From contig CAJXIK010000002.1 of the NCBI GenBank assembly GCA_913054445.1, forward strand, positions 1-30,194: a stretch of 30,194 bases of DNA, in the 5' to 3' direction. Source of the DNA: an uncultured Bermanella sp. Lineage in GTDB: Bacteria; Pseudomonadota; Gammaproteobacteria; Pseudomonadales; Oceanobacteraceae. How positions within the stretch are numbered: the stretch's first letter is position 1; each line of letters begins with the position of its first letter. Shown here piece by piece: positions 15,461-24,177 of this stretch. The notes beneath the pieces are model-generated. The model searched no databases. It was given only the letters and a program-made list of their open reading frames with translations, and was not told where the DNA came from. A program made the translations under genes and the position numbers.

Positions 15461-15481
15461 ACCGAAAATAATCGATTCGGT
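15461..15481. promoter_or_regulatory. Inverted repeat between hydrolase and acyl-CoA synthetase
   Basis: ACCGAA (15461-15466) and TTCGGT (15476-15481) flank a 9-nt centre. There is no T run, so it is more likely an operator-like palindrome than a terminator. Weak call. Confidence 0.3.
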
Positions 15482-15541
15482 CAACCTTTACAGTAATGCT
15501 TATAATTATTCCGCATAAAATTATAGGTAATAGGAGTATTT

Positions 15542-17161
15542 ATGCTTGGTAGTATGATGAATTATCAATTGACGCTAACGTCAATCATGAAACACGGTAA
15601 GCAGATTAATCCGCATAAAGAAGTGGTATCGATCACCAGCGATCATGATGAGCACCGTTGCACACTCAGTGATATCTTCGAGCGTTCGGCACAGGTTGCG
15701 AACCTGCTGAAGGCTCATGATATTAAGAAGGGTGACCGCGTAGCGACCCTCGCCTGGAACGACTTTAGGCATATGGAGCTGTATTACGGCATAGGTTGCT
15801 CGGGTGCCGTTTGTCATACTATCAACCCAAGATTACACCCAGATCAAGTTAATTTCATTGTCAACGACGCCAGCGATCAGGTTATCTTCCTCGATGTGAT
15901 GTTTATTGACTTAGTAAAAGCCGTTGAAGCCGAACTCACCAGCGTCAAGAAGTTCATCGTGCTAACGTCAGATGCCTCTGTGGTAGAAGGCTTCGGCGAA
16001 AAATGGTCTACCTATGAGGCAGACATTGGTTCTCACTCAACAGAATTTAACTGGCCCGAACTCGACGAAAACGACCCTTGCCAGCTCTGCTATACCTCTG
16101 GCACCACCGGTAACCCTAAAGGGGTTCAGTACAGTCACCGCGCCTTAGTGTTACACACTATGGCGGCCATCGCGCCAGACGCCTTCTCGATCGGTAAGAA
16201 CGATTGCGTATTGCCGGTTGTGCCCATGTTCCATGTTAATGCCTGGGGCATTCCCTATATGGCCGCCATGACGGGCTGTAAGCTGGTGCTAGCGGGTTCT
16301 AAAGTGGCAGACCCTAAGGTGTTGAGTCGCCTCATTCAAGACGAAGGTGTGACACTCGCGGCGGGTGTGCCAACGGTTTGGAACTTGTTAGCGCAGCACC
16401 TGCAAGAAAATAAGATTTCGTTAACCTGCCTTAAGAAGCTGGTGGTGGGTGGCACCGCCATGCCGCCGCATCTATTCCGTTATTTCCAAGACGAACAAGA
16501 TATGGCCATTATCCATGCCTGGGGCATGACCGAAATGAGCCCGCTGGGTACGATCAACCACATCCAAGCTAAAGAGATGCTAGAGTGGGACGATGAAGCT
16601 CAGTTTGAGCAAAAGTTAAAGCAAGGGGTGCCGGTATATGGCATCGAGCTTAAATTGATCAACGATGATGGCCAGGACGTTGCGTGGGATGGCAAGGCAT
16701 CAGGAAACCTCCTAGTAAGAGGCCCTTGGGTGGTCGATCAATACTTTAATCGCCCCGATGTGAAGAACGAAAATGGCTGGTTCGACACCGGTGATATCTC
16801 CATCATTGACGAACATGGATACATGAAGATAACAGACAGAAGCAAGGATGTTATTAAGTCAGGGGGCGAGTGGATCTCTTCGGTCGATATTGAAAATGCC
16901 ATGATGTCACACCCAGAAGTGTCACTGGCTGCGGTCATCGGTGTGGTGCATCCAAAATGGGATGAGCGCCCCTTATTGATCATCGAGCGTCACGGCGATA
17001 AAGAATTATCGTACGCGGAAGTGACCAGCCACCTAACCGGAAAAATCGCCAAGTGGTGGATGCCAGATGCCATCGAATATGTCGATCAAATCCCCATGAC
17101 GGCCACCGGAAAAATGCACAAGTTAAAATTAAGAGAGACATTTACAGACTACTCTTTTTAA
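15542..17161 (+). CDS. Fatty acyl-CoA synthetase (AlkK-type AMP-forming ligase)
   Basis: A 539-aa adenylate-forming enzyme that activates a carboxylic acid to its CoA thioester through an acyl-AMP. Signatures: P-loop YTSGTTGNPKGV (about 184-195), HAWGMTEMSP (motif II), GWFDTGDI and DRSKDVIKSGGEWISS, and the catalytic Lys in MTATGKMHKLKLR. The DRSKDVIKSGGEWIS pattern is that of medium-chain AlkK-like synthetases. The start has GGAG 6-8 nt upstream, and a Met at residue 5 or 6 is an alternative. In this cluster it would feed the acyl-CoA dehydrogenase and carboxylase steps, a role like that proposed for AtuH in terpene use. A strong terminator follows. Confidence 0.92.
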   Translation: MLGSMMNYQLTLTSIMKHGKQINPHKEVVSITSDHDEHRCTLSDIFERSAQVANLLKAHDIKKGDRVATLAWNDFRHMELYYGIGCSGAVCHTINPRLHPDQVNFIVNDASDQVIFLDVMFIDLVKAVEAELTSVKKFIVLTSDASVVEGFGEKWSTYEADIGSHSTEFNWPELDENDPCQLCYTSGTTGNPKGVQYSHRALVLHTMAAIAPDAFSIGKNDCVLPVVPMFHVNAWGIPYMAAMTGCKLVLAGSKVADPKVLSRLIQDEGVTLAAGVPTVWNLLAQHLQENKISLTCLKKLVVGGTAMPPHLFRYFQDEQDMAIIHAWGMTEMSPLGTINHIQAKEMLEWDDEAQFEQKLKQGVPVYGIELKLINDDGQDVAWDGKASGNLLVRGPWVVDQYFNRPDVKNENGWFDTGDISIIDEHGYMKITDRSKDVIKSGGEWISSVDIENAMMSHPEVSLAAVIGVVHPKWDERPLLIIERHGDKELSYAEVTSHLTGKIAKWWMPDAIEYVDQIPMTATGKMHKLKLRETFTDYSF

Positions 17162-17202
17162 GTTGGCCTGACATCTACTCGGCCGTTAGCGGTCGTGTGC
17201 GC

Positions 17203-17233
17203 AACCCACCATAGTAATATGGTGGGTTTTTTT
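17203..17233 (+). terminator. Intrinsic terminator after the acyl-CoA synthetase
   Basis: AACCCACCATA (17203-17213), loop GTAA, TATGGTGGGTT, then T to 17233. An 11-bp stem with a GNRA-like tetraloop and U-tract. Confidence 0.93.
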
Positions 17234-17290
17234 ATGTCTTAATTTTACTGGGATTAGCCATTGGCTGAGCCCTGCAAACTCATGAAGTTT

Positions 17291-17325
17291 GGCACCAAAT
17301 CCCCAGTTTGCTGGCACCAAATCCC
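17291..17325. promoter_or_regulatory. Direct repeat GGCACCAAATCCC, 22-bp period
   Basis: The 13-mer GGCACCAAATCCC occurs at 17291-17303 and 17313-17325, two helical turns apart, each preceded by T and pyrimidine/T-rich sequence. This spacing is typical of AraC-family operators, and an AraC-type gene lies downstream at 18472. It is about 150 bp before the SDR gene. The remaining gap (17234-17474) shows only an AGGAGT ribosome site before the SDR start. Confidence 0.5.
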
Positions 17326-17474
17326 AAGTAACAAAAGTTCAGCCCTATAGAATGTGAATAACCGCTAAATAGTAAGCACCGTGCAAGGTTCGAGTAGCCA
17401 GAGCATGAAGGCTAATTCCTCTGCATGTTAATGTCACAATATAGATTCAGTTAACCATTTATTAGGAGTACAAC

Positions 17475-18359
17475 ATGACGTATCAATCCACGTTGGCCGC
17501 GAACAGTTTCCAGGGTAAAACCGTCATCGTCACCGGCGGCGGCAGTGGCATTGGCCGCTGTACGGCCCACGAACTGAGCAGCCTAGGTGCGAAGGTTATC
17601 TTGTTAGGGCGTACTCAAGCCAAGCTCGACAAGGTAGCTGGCGAAATTGATGCCGACGGTGGTACGGTCGACACTTACTCCATAGACATACGCAGTGAAG
17701 AGTCGGTGATCGACTGTGTGGCGGCGGTGGTTAAGAAGCACGGCCCTATTTATGGCTTGGTTAATAATGCCGGTGGCCAATTTCCAGCGCCCATGGAAAA
17801 AATATCTAAAAATGGTTTCGAGGCGGTGGTAAGCAATAATCTTACCGGTGGTTTCTTGATGTCACGGGAAGTGTTTAAGCAGAGCATGAAAGAAAACGGC
17901 GGCGTCATCGCCAACATTACCGCCGATAACTTAAACGGCATGCCGCTCATGGGGCATTCGGGTGCGGCCCGTGCTGGGGTAGAAAACCTCACTAAGACAC
18001 AGGCTTGGGAATGGGGTCAGTATGGCGTACGTGTGAACTCTGTGGCACCGGGTTGGGTAAGCTCCAGCGGTTTCGATACCTATGACGAACCCATGCAAGA
18101 GGTTTTGCGTAAGATTAAAAACTGGGTGCCGTTGAAGCGCCTCGCCTTCGAAGCCGAAGTAAGTTCGGTGCTGTGTTTCTTGTTGAGTTCGGGTGCCAAC
18201 TATATTAGCGGACAATGTGTCGGTGTTGACGGCGGATCTTCCATGGCGTCTCCTGCGGCTATATGCCCACTGCCAGAGGGCGAGGCCAAAAACTCGGAAT
18301 CTTACAATGGCTTCCATCGTTCCGTGCAGCCGAAAATATTCCAAAATAACGACGATTAA
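17475..18359 (+). CDS. Short-chain dehydrogenase/reductase, DECR-like
   Basis: A 294-aa NAD(P)-binding oxidoreductase. The Rossmann motif is VTGGGSGIGRCTA (about 21-33) and the NNAGG motif is present (VNNAGGQFPAP). The classical YxxxK pair is absent: the aligned segment reads HSGAARAGVENLTKT, with Ser and Arg where 2,4-dienoyl-CoA-reductase-type SDRs have Ser and Lys. SDRs of this type occur in acyclic-terpene clusters (AtuB/AtuG-like) and act on CoA-bound intermediates. The C-terminal tail beyond GVDGGSSM is about 35 residues long and unusual. AGGAGT is about 8 nt before the ATG. It is monocistronic or joined to the AraC gene 112 bp downstream. The substrate is inferred only from context. 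Confidence 0.88.
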   Translation: MTYQSTLAANSFQGKTVIVTGGGSGIGRCTAHELSSLGAKVILLGRTQAKLDKVAGEIDADGGTVDTYSIDIRSEESVIDCVAAVVKKHGPIYGLVNNAGGQFPAPMEKISKNGFEAVVSNNLTGGFLMSREVFKQSMKENGGVIANITADNLNGMPLMGHSGAARAGVENLTKTQAWEWGQYGVRVNSVAPGWVSSSGFDTYDEPMQEVLRKIKNWVPLKRLAFEAEVSSVLCFLLSSGANYISGQCVGVDGGSSMASPAAICPLPEGEAKNSESYNGFHRSVQPKIFQNNDD

Positions 18360-18419
18360 TACGGGCTTGAATCTGCTGGGCTAAATTAGCCTCATAGATT
18401 GAGATATTATTGTCATTCC

Positions 18420-18453
18420 CACGAGTGGTTGGGTAGTATGCCTTAAACTCGTG
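18420..18453. promoter_or_regulatory. Inverted repeat upstream of the AraC-type gene
   Basis: CACGAGT (18420-18426) and ACTCGTG (18447-18453) are complementary arms 20 bp apart, just upstream of the ATG at 18472. It could be an autoregulatory site. It would overlap the alternative GTG start at 18451, which is one reason to prefer the ATG. Confidence 0.35.
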
Positions 18454-18471
18454 TGGTCGATATTTATTTCT

Positions 18472-19497
18472 ATGGCAGTATTTAATCCAAAGTGGTCGGT
18501 TAATAGCACCTGTATTCACTCTGTGTTGCAGGCCGCCGGGGCATTGGGAGGCGATAACGAATCGTTGTTGGCCGAGGTATCGATCGATGAGAATAGTTTG
18601 TTGGAGGCGGACAACCGTTTCACCTTAAGCACGTTTCTCGACCTCTATGCCTTGGCTGAAAAAAGTACCCAGTCCGCCGATATTGGCCTTTATGTGGGGC
18701 GAGTGGATTATATTTCGCGGCTGAATCTACAGCTTTATTTACAGTCCACATGCCAAACCCTGCGTGAATACTTAAACCTCATGCCCAGTGTCACGCGCTT
18801 TTCCGGTGACATAGGTGAGGTGCAAGTGAGTCGTGAGTCCGACTTCATTTGCTTAAATTGGCTGCCTTTGTGGCAACCCAGCGCGCAACAGCGTTTCTTA
18901 ACGGATCAAATTTTAACCCTCTCGGTTATGATCGTGCGCTCTCTTTGTGTGCAGCCTATTTCATTGTTGAAAGCCTGTTTTAGTTATCCCGAACCCAAGG
19001 ACCTTACCTTATTGAAGTCGATATTTTCTTGCGACTTACATTTTGATCAGGCGGTTAGCCGTTTGTATTTCCATAAAGATTGCCTTAACTATCCGCTAAC
19101 CCAGCTAAATTCTCAGTGGGGAAAGTTGCTTAACCCTTCCACCGAACATCTATTCGCCGAGCAAAAAACAACGGACCCCTTTCTTGCGGTATTAAAACGC
19201 AGCGTGTTGCAATTAATGCCCACCGGCACTATGAGTATTGATACGGTCGCCGCCGCACTGAATGTTTCTCGGCGCACATTGCAGCGCAGGCTAGCGGCAC
19301 AAGGCGGGCAGTTTCAGGAATTAGTGCAAGCCTTGCGCATGGAATTGGCCGAGCAATATATTGCCGATCAGCATTTAAGCCTCACCGAGATTGCCTTCTT
19401 ACTTGGCTACGCCGATCAAGGTTCTTTTTCCGGTGCCTTTAAATCCTGGTTTGGCTTAACCCCTCGCGACTATCGCCGCGATAAACGCGATTCATAA
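18472..19497 (+). CDS. AraC-family transcriptional regulator
   Basis: A 341-aa regulator. The N-terminal two thirds is an arabinose-binding-like ligand domain of the type found in AraC regulators of lipid and urea metabolism (PF12625-like), with YALAEKSTQSADIGLYVGR and YLNLMPSVTRF. The C-terminal 100 residues hold two helix-turn-helix motifs: IDTVAAALNVSRRTLQRRL and LTEIAFLLGYADQGSFSGAF, ending in WFGLTPRDYRR. The start is uncertain: the ATG at 18472 and a GTG at 18451 both lack a good ribosome site. It lies between the SDR gene and the carboxylase operon. I infer that it controls one or both, possibly via the 22-bp-period repeat at 17291. Confidence 0.92.
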   Translation: MAVFNPKWSVNSTCIHSVLQAAGALGGDNESLLAEVSIDENSLLEADNRFTLSTFLDLYALAEKSTQSADIGLYVGRVDYISRLNLQLYLQSTCQTLREYLNLMPSVTRFSGDIGEVQVSRESDFICLNWLPLWQPSAQQRFLTDQILTLSVMIVRSLCVQPISLLKACFSYPEPKDLTLLKSIFSCDLHFDQAVSRLYFHKDCLNYPLTQLNSQWGKLLNPSTEHLFAEQKTTDPFLAVLKRSVLQLMPTGTMSIDTVAAALNVSRRTLQRRLAAQGGQFQELVQALRMELAEQYIADQHLSLTEIAFLLGYADQGSFSGAFKSWFGLTPRDYRRDKRDS

Positions 19498-19581
19498 TAC
19501 GCATACTCTGTTTCAAAAATTCCACAGGTCGAACCCTGCTTATAAGTTCGCCTATCCGCAAATACCTCCCTGTCACCATAT

Positions 19582-19597
19582 CACCAAAATCTGGCAC
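19582..19597. promoter_or_regulatory. Partial match to the GGCACCAAATC element before the carboxylase operon
   Basis: CACCAAAATCTGGCAC lies about 100 bp before the carboxyltransferase start. Its CACCAAA and TGGCAC parts match those of the repeats at 17291-17325, though rearranged. It could be a weaker site for the same regulator. Low confidence. Confidence 0.25.
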
Positions 19598-19689
19598 TGA
19601 TTAGCAAGTAGTCGGTGACCACTGCTTTACACTGATAGCTCCTTTACGTGCAATGACCACTTACACCCAGATTTTTGGCAGGAGAATTT

Positions 19690-21303
19690 ATGGCTATTTT
19701 TAAATCCCAAATGGACACTCAGTCTGCAAGTTATAAACAAAATGCAGCGTTAATGAGTGCCGCCCTCGAAGAAATTAGAGGCATCGAGCAGCGCGTTATC
19801 GACGCCGCGAAAACCAAGGCTCCGCGCTACGTAGAGAGGGGCTTCTTGCCACCCAGAGAGCGCTTGGCTTTATTGTTGGATGCGGGTGCGCCTTTCTTAG
19901 AGTTGTCGACCCTATGCGGTTACATGCAGGAAAATGACACAGATGGTTCGGCGGCAGGCAGCACCAGCATCTCTGGCATTGGGTATGTAGAAGGTGTGCG
20001 CTGCATGGTGATGGTAGATGATTACCTCACTAAGGGTGGCAGCATGTCACAGATGGGCATGGCGAAGCGTCGCCGCATGATACAGTTGGCCCTAGAAAAC
20101 AAATTGCCATTGTTGGTGTTGGCTCAAAGTGGTGGCGGCAACTTAAAGTTATTAGGCGACTTCTTTGGCCCATCGGGTGCAAGTTTTGCGCTGCAATCGA
20201 AAATGTCTGCCAGCGGTATTCCACAGATTACAGTGGTACACGGTAGCGCTACCGCAGGGGGTGCTTACCAGCCAGCGTTGTCTGACTATATTGTGATGAT
20301 TCGTCAGCAATCCACTGTTTATTTAGCGGGTCCGCCATTACTTAAAGCGGCCACCGGCGAGATCGCCACCGATGAAGAAATTGGTGGGGCCGAGATGCAC
20401 AGTGAGGTGGCGGGCACCGCCGATTACCTCGCCGAAAACGACGCAGATGGCTTGCGCATCGCCCGCGAAATTACTCAGAAATTGGGCTGGAATAAGGGCC
20501 GAGCAGCGGCACCCAAGCCAGAGTTCAAAGAGCCTCTTTACTCTTCCGAAGATCTACTGGGCATCGTCCCAGCCGACGCCAAGACGCCTTACGATGTACG
20601 TGAAATCATTGCCCGCATCGCCGATGGTTCCGACTTCCTAGACTTTAAAGCCGACTATGATATGGGCACTGTGTGTGGCCATATCGATATCGAAGGTCAG
20701 GCTTGCGGCGTAATTGGTAACAACTCTCCTATCACCGCCCATGGTGCCGCTAAGGCCGCGCAATTTATTCAGTTGTGTGAACAAGCGGGCACGCCGCTGG
20801 TTTTCCTACACAACACCACTGGGTTTTTAGTGGGCACCACCATGGAGCAGTCTGGCATTATCAAGCACGGTGCCAAGCTTATTCAGGCGGTGACCAACTC
20901 CACGGTGCCCGCTATCAGCATCGTGGTGGGAGGCTCTTACGGTGCCGGTAACTATGCCATGTGTGGTCGCGGCATGGACCCGCGTTTCATGTTTGCTTGG
21001 CCGCGCAGTGTGGTGGCCGTGATGGGCCCTGCTCAGGCGGGCAGCGTCTTGCGTCAGGTGGCCGAGGCCAAGATGCAGCGTACCGGCAAGGTTGATGAGG
21101 TGGCACTGGACGCCTTAGAAAAAGACACCTTCGACAGTATGGAAAGCAAGTCGCAGGCGCTGGCTAACACCGCCCGCCTATGGGATGACGGCATCATCGA
21201 CCCCAGAGATACTCGCGCCGTACTGGCGTTTTTATTGAGTGTTTGCCGTGAGGCAGACGAACGCCCAGTGAACGCTAATACCTTTGGTATTGCCCGTTTT
21301 TAA
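19690..21303 (+). CDS. Acyl-CoA carboxylase carboxyltransferase (beta) subunit, AtuC/LiuB-like
   Basis: A 537-aa biotin-dependent carboxyltransferase. The ATG at 19690 has AGGAGA about 5 nt upstream; a TTG at 19675 overlaps that site. Two crotonase-fold halves are visible: the first with ARGKL-type PPRERLALLLD, GSATAGGAYQPALSD and LAGPPLLKAATGE, the second with TPYDVREIIARIADGSDF, FLHNTTGFLVGTTMEQ, GGSYGAGNYAMCGRG and FAWPRSVVAVMGPAQAG, ending TFGIARF. It carboxylates the gamma carbon of a 3-methyl-2-enoyl-CoA. The DGSAAG, VHGSATAGGAYQP and NTFGIARF segments look to me closer to geranyl-CoA carboxylase (AtuC) than to methylcrotonyl-CoA carboxylase (LiuB), but I cannot decide by eye. First gene of a five-gene run. 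Confidence 0.9.
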   Translation: MAIFKSQMDTQSASYKQNAALMSAALEEIRGIEQRVIDAAKTKAPRYVERGFLPPRERLALLLDAGAPFLELSTLCGYMQENDTDGSAAGSTSISGIGYVEGVRCMVMVDDYLTKGGSMSQMGMAKRRRMIQLALENKLPLLVLAQSGGGNLKLLGDFFGPSGASFALQSKMSASGIPQITVVHGSATAGGAYQPALSDYIVMIRQQSTVYLAGPPLLKAATGEIATDEEIGGAEMHSEVAGTADYLAENDADGLRIAREITQKLGWNKGRAAAPKPEFKEPLYSSEDLLGIVPADAKTPYDVREIIARIADGSDFLDFKADYDMGTVCGHIDIEGQACGVIGNNSPITAHGAAKAAQFIQLCEQAGTPLVFLHNTTGFLVGTTMEQSGIIKHGAKLIQAVTNSTVPAISIVVGGSYGAGNYAMCGRGMDPRFMFAWPRSVVAVMGPAQAGSVLRQVAEAKMQRTGKVDEVALDALEKDTFDSMESKSQALANTARLWDDGIIDPRDTRAVLAFLLSVCREADERPVNANTFGIARF

Positions 21304-21314
21304 GGAGATTGCTG

Positions 21315-22124
21315 ATGTTGCCTCAATGTAAAAATCTACTGTTGGTGATGAGTGAGGGGGTGTTGACCATCACCCTCAATCGTCCCTACAAGTGCAACGC
21401 CATGAATGGCGAGCTGGTCTCCGAGATAATGGCCGTGTTCGAATCCATCGCCAGCAATCGTGCCATTCGCGCCGTTGTCATGCAGGGTGCGGAAGGAAAC
21501 TTCTGTGCCGGTGGAGATATCTCCGCTATGAACAAGATGACCGGTGATCAAGGCGAAGCGTTATCGCCAGAGCAGGCCGCTTGGCAGTTTAATCGTGGTT
21601 TTGGGCGCATGATTAGCATGGTGAATCAGGCCCCGCAGGTGGTGATCACGTTGCTAGAAGGCGCGGTCCTGGGCGGCGGTTTTGGTTTGGCCTGCATCAG
21701 CGATGTGGCCATCGCCGATAAGCATGCCAAGTTTGCCCTGCCAGAAACTGGGTTGGGTATTATACCTGCGCAAATCGCACCTTTCGTGGTGCAGCGTGTG
21801 GGGCTCACTCAGGCCCGCAGGCTGGCATTGTTGGGCGAACGCATCGACGGCGATGCGGCTCTGGCCATGGGCATGGTGCATTATGTCACCGACTCCAAAG
21901 AGGCCATGCAGGCGCAGTTAGAGCGCGTGCTGGTGAAAGTAAAACGCTGTGCACCGCAAGCCAACGCCGATACCAAGGCATTGATGCTGCAAGTAGGGCT
22001 AGTAGAACAAGAGGCCTTACTGGATGACGCGGCACACACGTTCAGCAAGACCATTGGTGGTAAAGAGGGTCAGGAAGGCACACAGGCCTTCTTAGATAAA
22101 CGCAAGCCAAGTTGGGCGATTTAA
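21315..22124 (+). CDS. Enoyl-CoA hydratase (AtuE/LiuC-like)
   Basis: A 269-aa crotonase-fold enzyme. Oxyanion-hole segments are GNFCAGGDISAMNKM and EGAVLGGGFGLACISDVAIA; the catalytic Glu is in FALPETGLGIIPAQI. It should hydrate the glutaconyl-CoA-type product of the carboxylase to a 3-hydroxy-glutaryl-CoA. The ATG at 21315 has AAGGAG 7 nt upstream and lies 11 bp after the carboxyltransferase stop. Its position between the beta and alpha carboxylase genes is the same as in liu and atu operons. Family membership is clear; substrate specificity is not. Confidence 0.9.
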   Translation: MLPQCKNLLLVMSEGVLTITLNRPYKCNAMNGELVSEIMAVFESIASNRAIRAVVMQGAEGNFCAGGDISAMNKMTGDQGEALSPEQAAWQFNRGFGRMISMVNQAPQVVITLLEGAVLGGGFGLACISDVAIADKHAKFALPETGLGIIPAQIAPFVVQRVGLTQARRLALLGERIDGDAALAMGMVHYVTDSKEAMQAQLERVLVKVKRCAPQANADTKALMLQVGLVEQEALLDDAAHTFSKTIGGKEGQEGTQAFLDKRKPSWAI

Positions 22125-22135
22125 GGCGGCACATT

Positions 22136-24121
22136 ATGAAAAAAACAATCAGCAAAATATTAATAGCCAATCGCGGCGAGATTGCAGTACGGGTGATACG
22201 CACTGCTCGCGATTTAGGTTTTCGTACCGTGGCGGTTTACAGTGAAGCCGACAGTCAAGCGCTGCATGTGCAGGCTGCCGACGAGGCGGTGTGCATAGGC
22301 GCGGCGGCGGTGGGTGAGTCCTACCTCGTGATGGAAAAAATTCTGCAAGCGGCCAAGACCACCGGGGCCGATGCCATTCACCCAGGTTACGGTTTTCTTT
22401 CCGAGAATGCCGATTTCGCCGAAGCCTGTGAAAAAGCCGACATCACCTTCATTGGCCCCCGTGCCCACGCCATTAACCTCATGGGCAGCAAGCGTCTTTC
22501 TAAGATTGCCATGCTAGAGGCGGACGTGCCCTGCATCCCAGGTTACCAAGGCAGCAACCAAGACGAAGCGCACTTAATCGAAGAAGCTAAAAAGGTAGGC
22601 TTTCCGCTCATGGTGAAGGCCTCCGCCGGTGGTGGTGGTCGCGGCATGCGCTTAGTGTGGCAAGAGTCAGAATTGGCCGAGCAGATTAGAACCGCACGTT
22701 CAGAGGCGCAAAGTGCCTTCGGCAATGGCGAGTTAATCTTAGAGCGGGCGGTGATGGAACCGCGTCACATCGAGATTCAAGTGTTTGCCGATGTTTACGG
22801 CAATGCGGTGTACCTAGGCGAGCGAGATTGCTCCATTCAGCGCCGCCACCAAAAAGTAGTGGAGGAAGCCCCTTCACCTTTCGTGGACCCAGAGCTACGC
22901 CAAAAGATGGGCGCGGCGGCGGTGAATGCAGCCAAAGCATGCAGCTACCGCGGTGCCGGTACCGTAGAATTCTTGGTCGATTCTGAAAAGAATTTTTACT
23001 TCCTAGAGATGAACACTCGTCTGCAAGTGGAGCACCCGGTGACAGAACTTATCACCGGTTTAGATTTAGTGGCATGGCAGCTCAAGGTGGCCTGTGGCGA
23101 ACCCCTGCCGTTGATGCAGGACGAAATCGAACTCAAGGGGCACGCGGTAGAAGTACGCTTATATGCCGAAGACCCACGCAATAACTTTATGCCACAAACT
23201 GGCCAGGTTCACCTCTGGGACATTCCTCAGCGCGAGGGCATTCGTGTCGATCACGGCATTCAAAATGGTCAGGTGGTGAGCCCCCATTACGACCCTATGT
23301 TGGCCAAAGTGATTGCCTTCGGTGACAACCGCAGCGAAGCCATTCGTCGCCTCGCGTCGGCGGTGCAAGATACTAAACTACTGGGCGTGAACCATAATAA
23401 ACTGTTCTTGCAAAATGTTTTGCGTCACTCGGTTTTCGCAGAAGGGGAGGCCACCACCGCCTTCATCGAGCAACACTTTAGTGCGGATGTGAGCATGGCG
23501 CAGAAACAGCCCAGCGCCAGCACCCTCGCTAAGGCATCTCTGCTCTTTTATGCGCGCCAACAAGCGCACACGGCCACGTCGCTTGTTTGGCGTCGCGATG
23601 TGGAGGCAAGCTATTGCTACAAATTGTTGTTCGACGACGAGACCAGCACCCTTGCGCTCACGCAAACTAACGACAAATTTAATGTTCGTGTGACGGAGTC
23701 TGAGGTCGAACTTGGGGTCGAGCTTGAACTGCTAGAACTGGAGAAGAACCATTGCATTATCATCGAAAACGGTATTCGTCAGACGCTGCACTTCGCCTTC
23801 GATGACTGTCACCTTTATCTAGATGACGGCTGTGGGCACTTTAAGTTCGAAGATGTCACGCACCTGCCTGCGGCAGTGGGTGGCAGCGGCGATGGTCTAG
23901 TGGAAGCCTCCATGGACGGCTCTATCGTGTCGGTGTTGGTAGCAGAGGGTGAAGAGGTGCAAGTGGGGCAAACCCTAGTGGTGTTAGAAGCCATGAAGAT
24001 GGAGCACCCATTAAAGGCGCGCATCGATGGCGTGGTAGAGGCCATCTCGTGTGAACTGGGCCAACAGGTAAAAACCAAGCAGTTATTGCTTACCGTGGCG
24101 GGTGAGGAAGTCAGCGAATAG
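22136..24121 (+). CDS. Acyl-CoA carboxylase biotin-carboxylase (alpha) subunit, AtuF/LiuD-like
   Basis: A 661-aa protein that carboxylates its own biotin with ATP and bicarbonate, then hands CO2 to the beta subunit. Biotin carboxylase domain about 5-450: KILIANRGEIAVRVIRTA, ATP-grasp glycine loop KASAGGGGRGMR, ERDCSIQRRHQK and EMNTRLQVEHPVTE. A linker domain follows, then a biotinyl domain at about 590-657 with the biotinylated Lys in EAMKMEHPLKA. The ATG at 22136 (MKKTISKIL) has AAGG 9 nt upstream, overlapping the hydratase stop, so the genes are translationally close. Total length and layout are those of MCC or geranyl-CoA carboxylase alpha chains. Confidence 0.93.
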   Translation: MKKTISKILIANRGEIAVRVIRTARDLGFRTVAVYSEADSQALHVQAADEAVCIGAAAVGESYLVMEKILQAAKTTGADAIHPGYGFLSENADFAEACEKADITFIGPRAHAINLMGSKRLSKIAMLEADVPCIPGYQGSNQDEAHLIEEAKKVGFPLMVKASAGGGGRGMRLVWQESELAEQIRTARSEAQSAFGNGELILERAVMEPRHIEIQVFADVYGNAVYLGERDCSIQRRHQKVVEEAPSPFVDPELRQKMGAAAVNAAKACSYRGAGTVEFLVDSEKNFYFLEMNTRLQVEHPVTELITGLDLVAWQLKVACGEPLPLMQDEIELKGHAVEVRLYAEDPRNNFMPQTGQVHLWDIPQREGIRVDHGIQNGQVVSPHYDPMLAKVIAFGDNRSEAIRRLASAVQDTKLLGVNHNKLFLQNVLRHSVFAEGEATTAFIEQHFSADVSMAQKQPSASTLAKASLLFYARQQAHTATSLVWRRDVEASYCYKLLFDDETSTLALTQTNDKFNVRVTESEVELGVELELLELEKNHCIIIENGIRQTLHFAFDDCHLYLDDGCGHFKFEDVTHLPAAVGGSGDGLVEASMDGSIVSVLVAEGEEVQVGQTLVVLEAMKMEHPLKARIDGVVEAISCELGQQVKTKQLLLTVAGEEVSE

Positions 24122-24177
24122 CGACTCACGCGTCAGCATTTATAAAATAATAAATAAAGTTTTATTGAGGATATAGT

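Noticed and set aside
15461..15481. Intrinsic terminator after the hydrolase gene
   Set aside because: The 6-bp stem has no following T run.
17290..17311. Sigma54 promoter in TGGCACC...TTTGC
   Set aside because: The GG and GC elements are about 19 bp apart instead of 12. The direct repeat explains the sequence better.
17931..18344. 137-aa open frame antisense to the SDR gene
   Set aside because: A shadow of a conserved coding gene, with low-complexity basic composition.
19592..19606. Sigma54 promoter TGGCACTGATTAGCA before the carboxylase operon
   Set aside because: The GG-to-GC distance is one base too short and the -12 box reads AGCA, so it should not work as a -24/-12 promoter.
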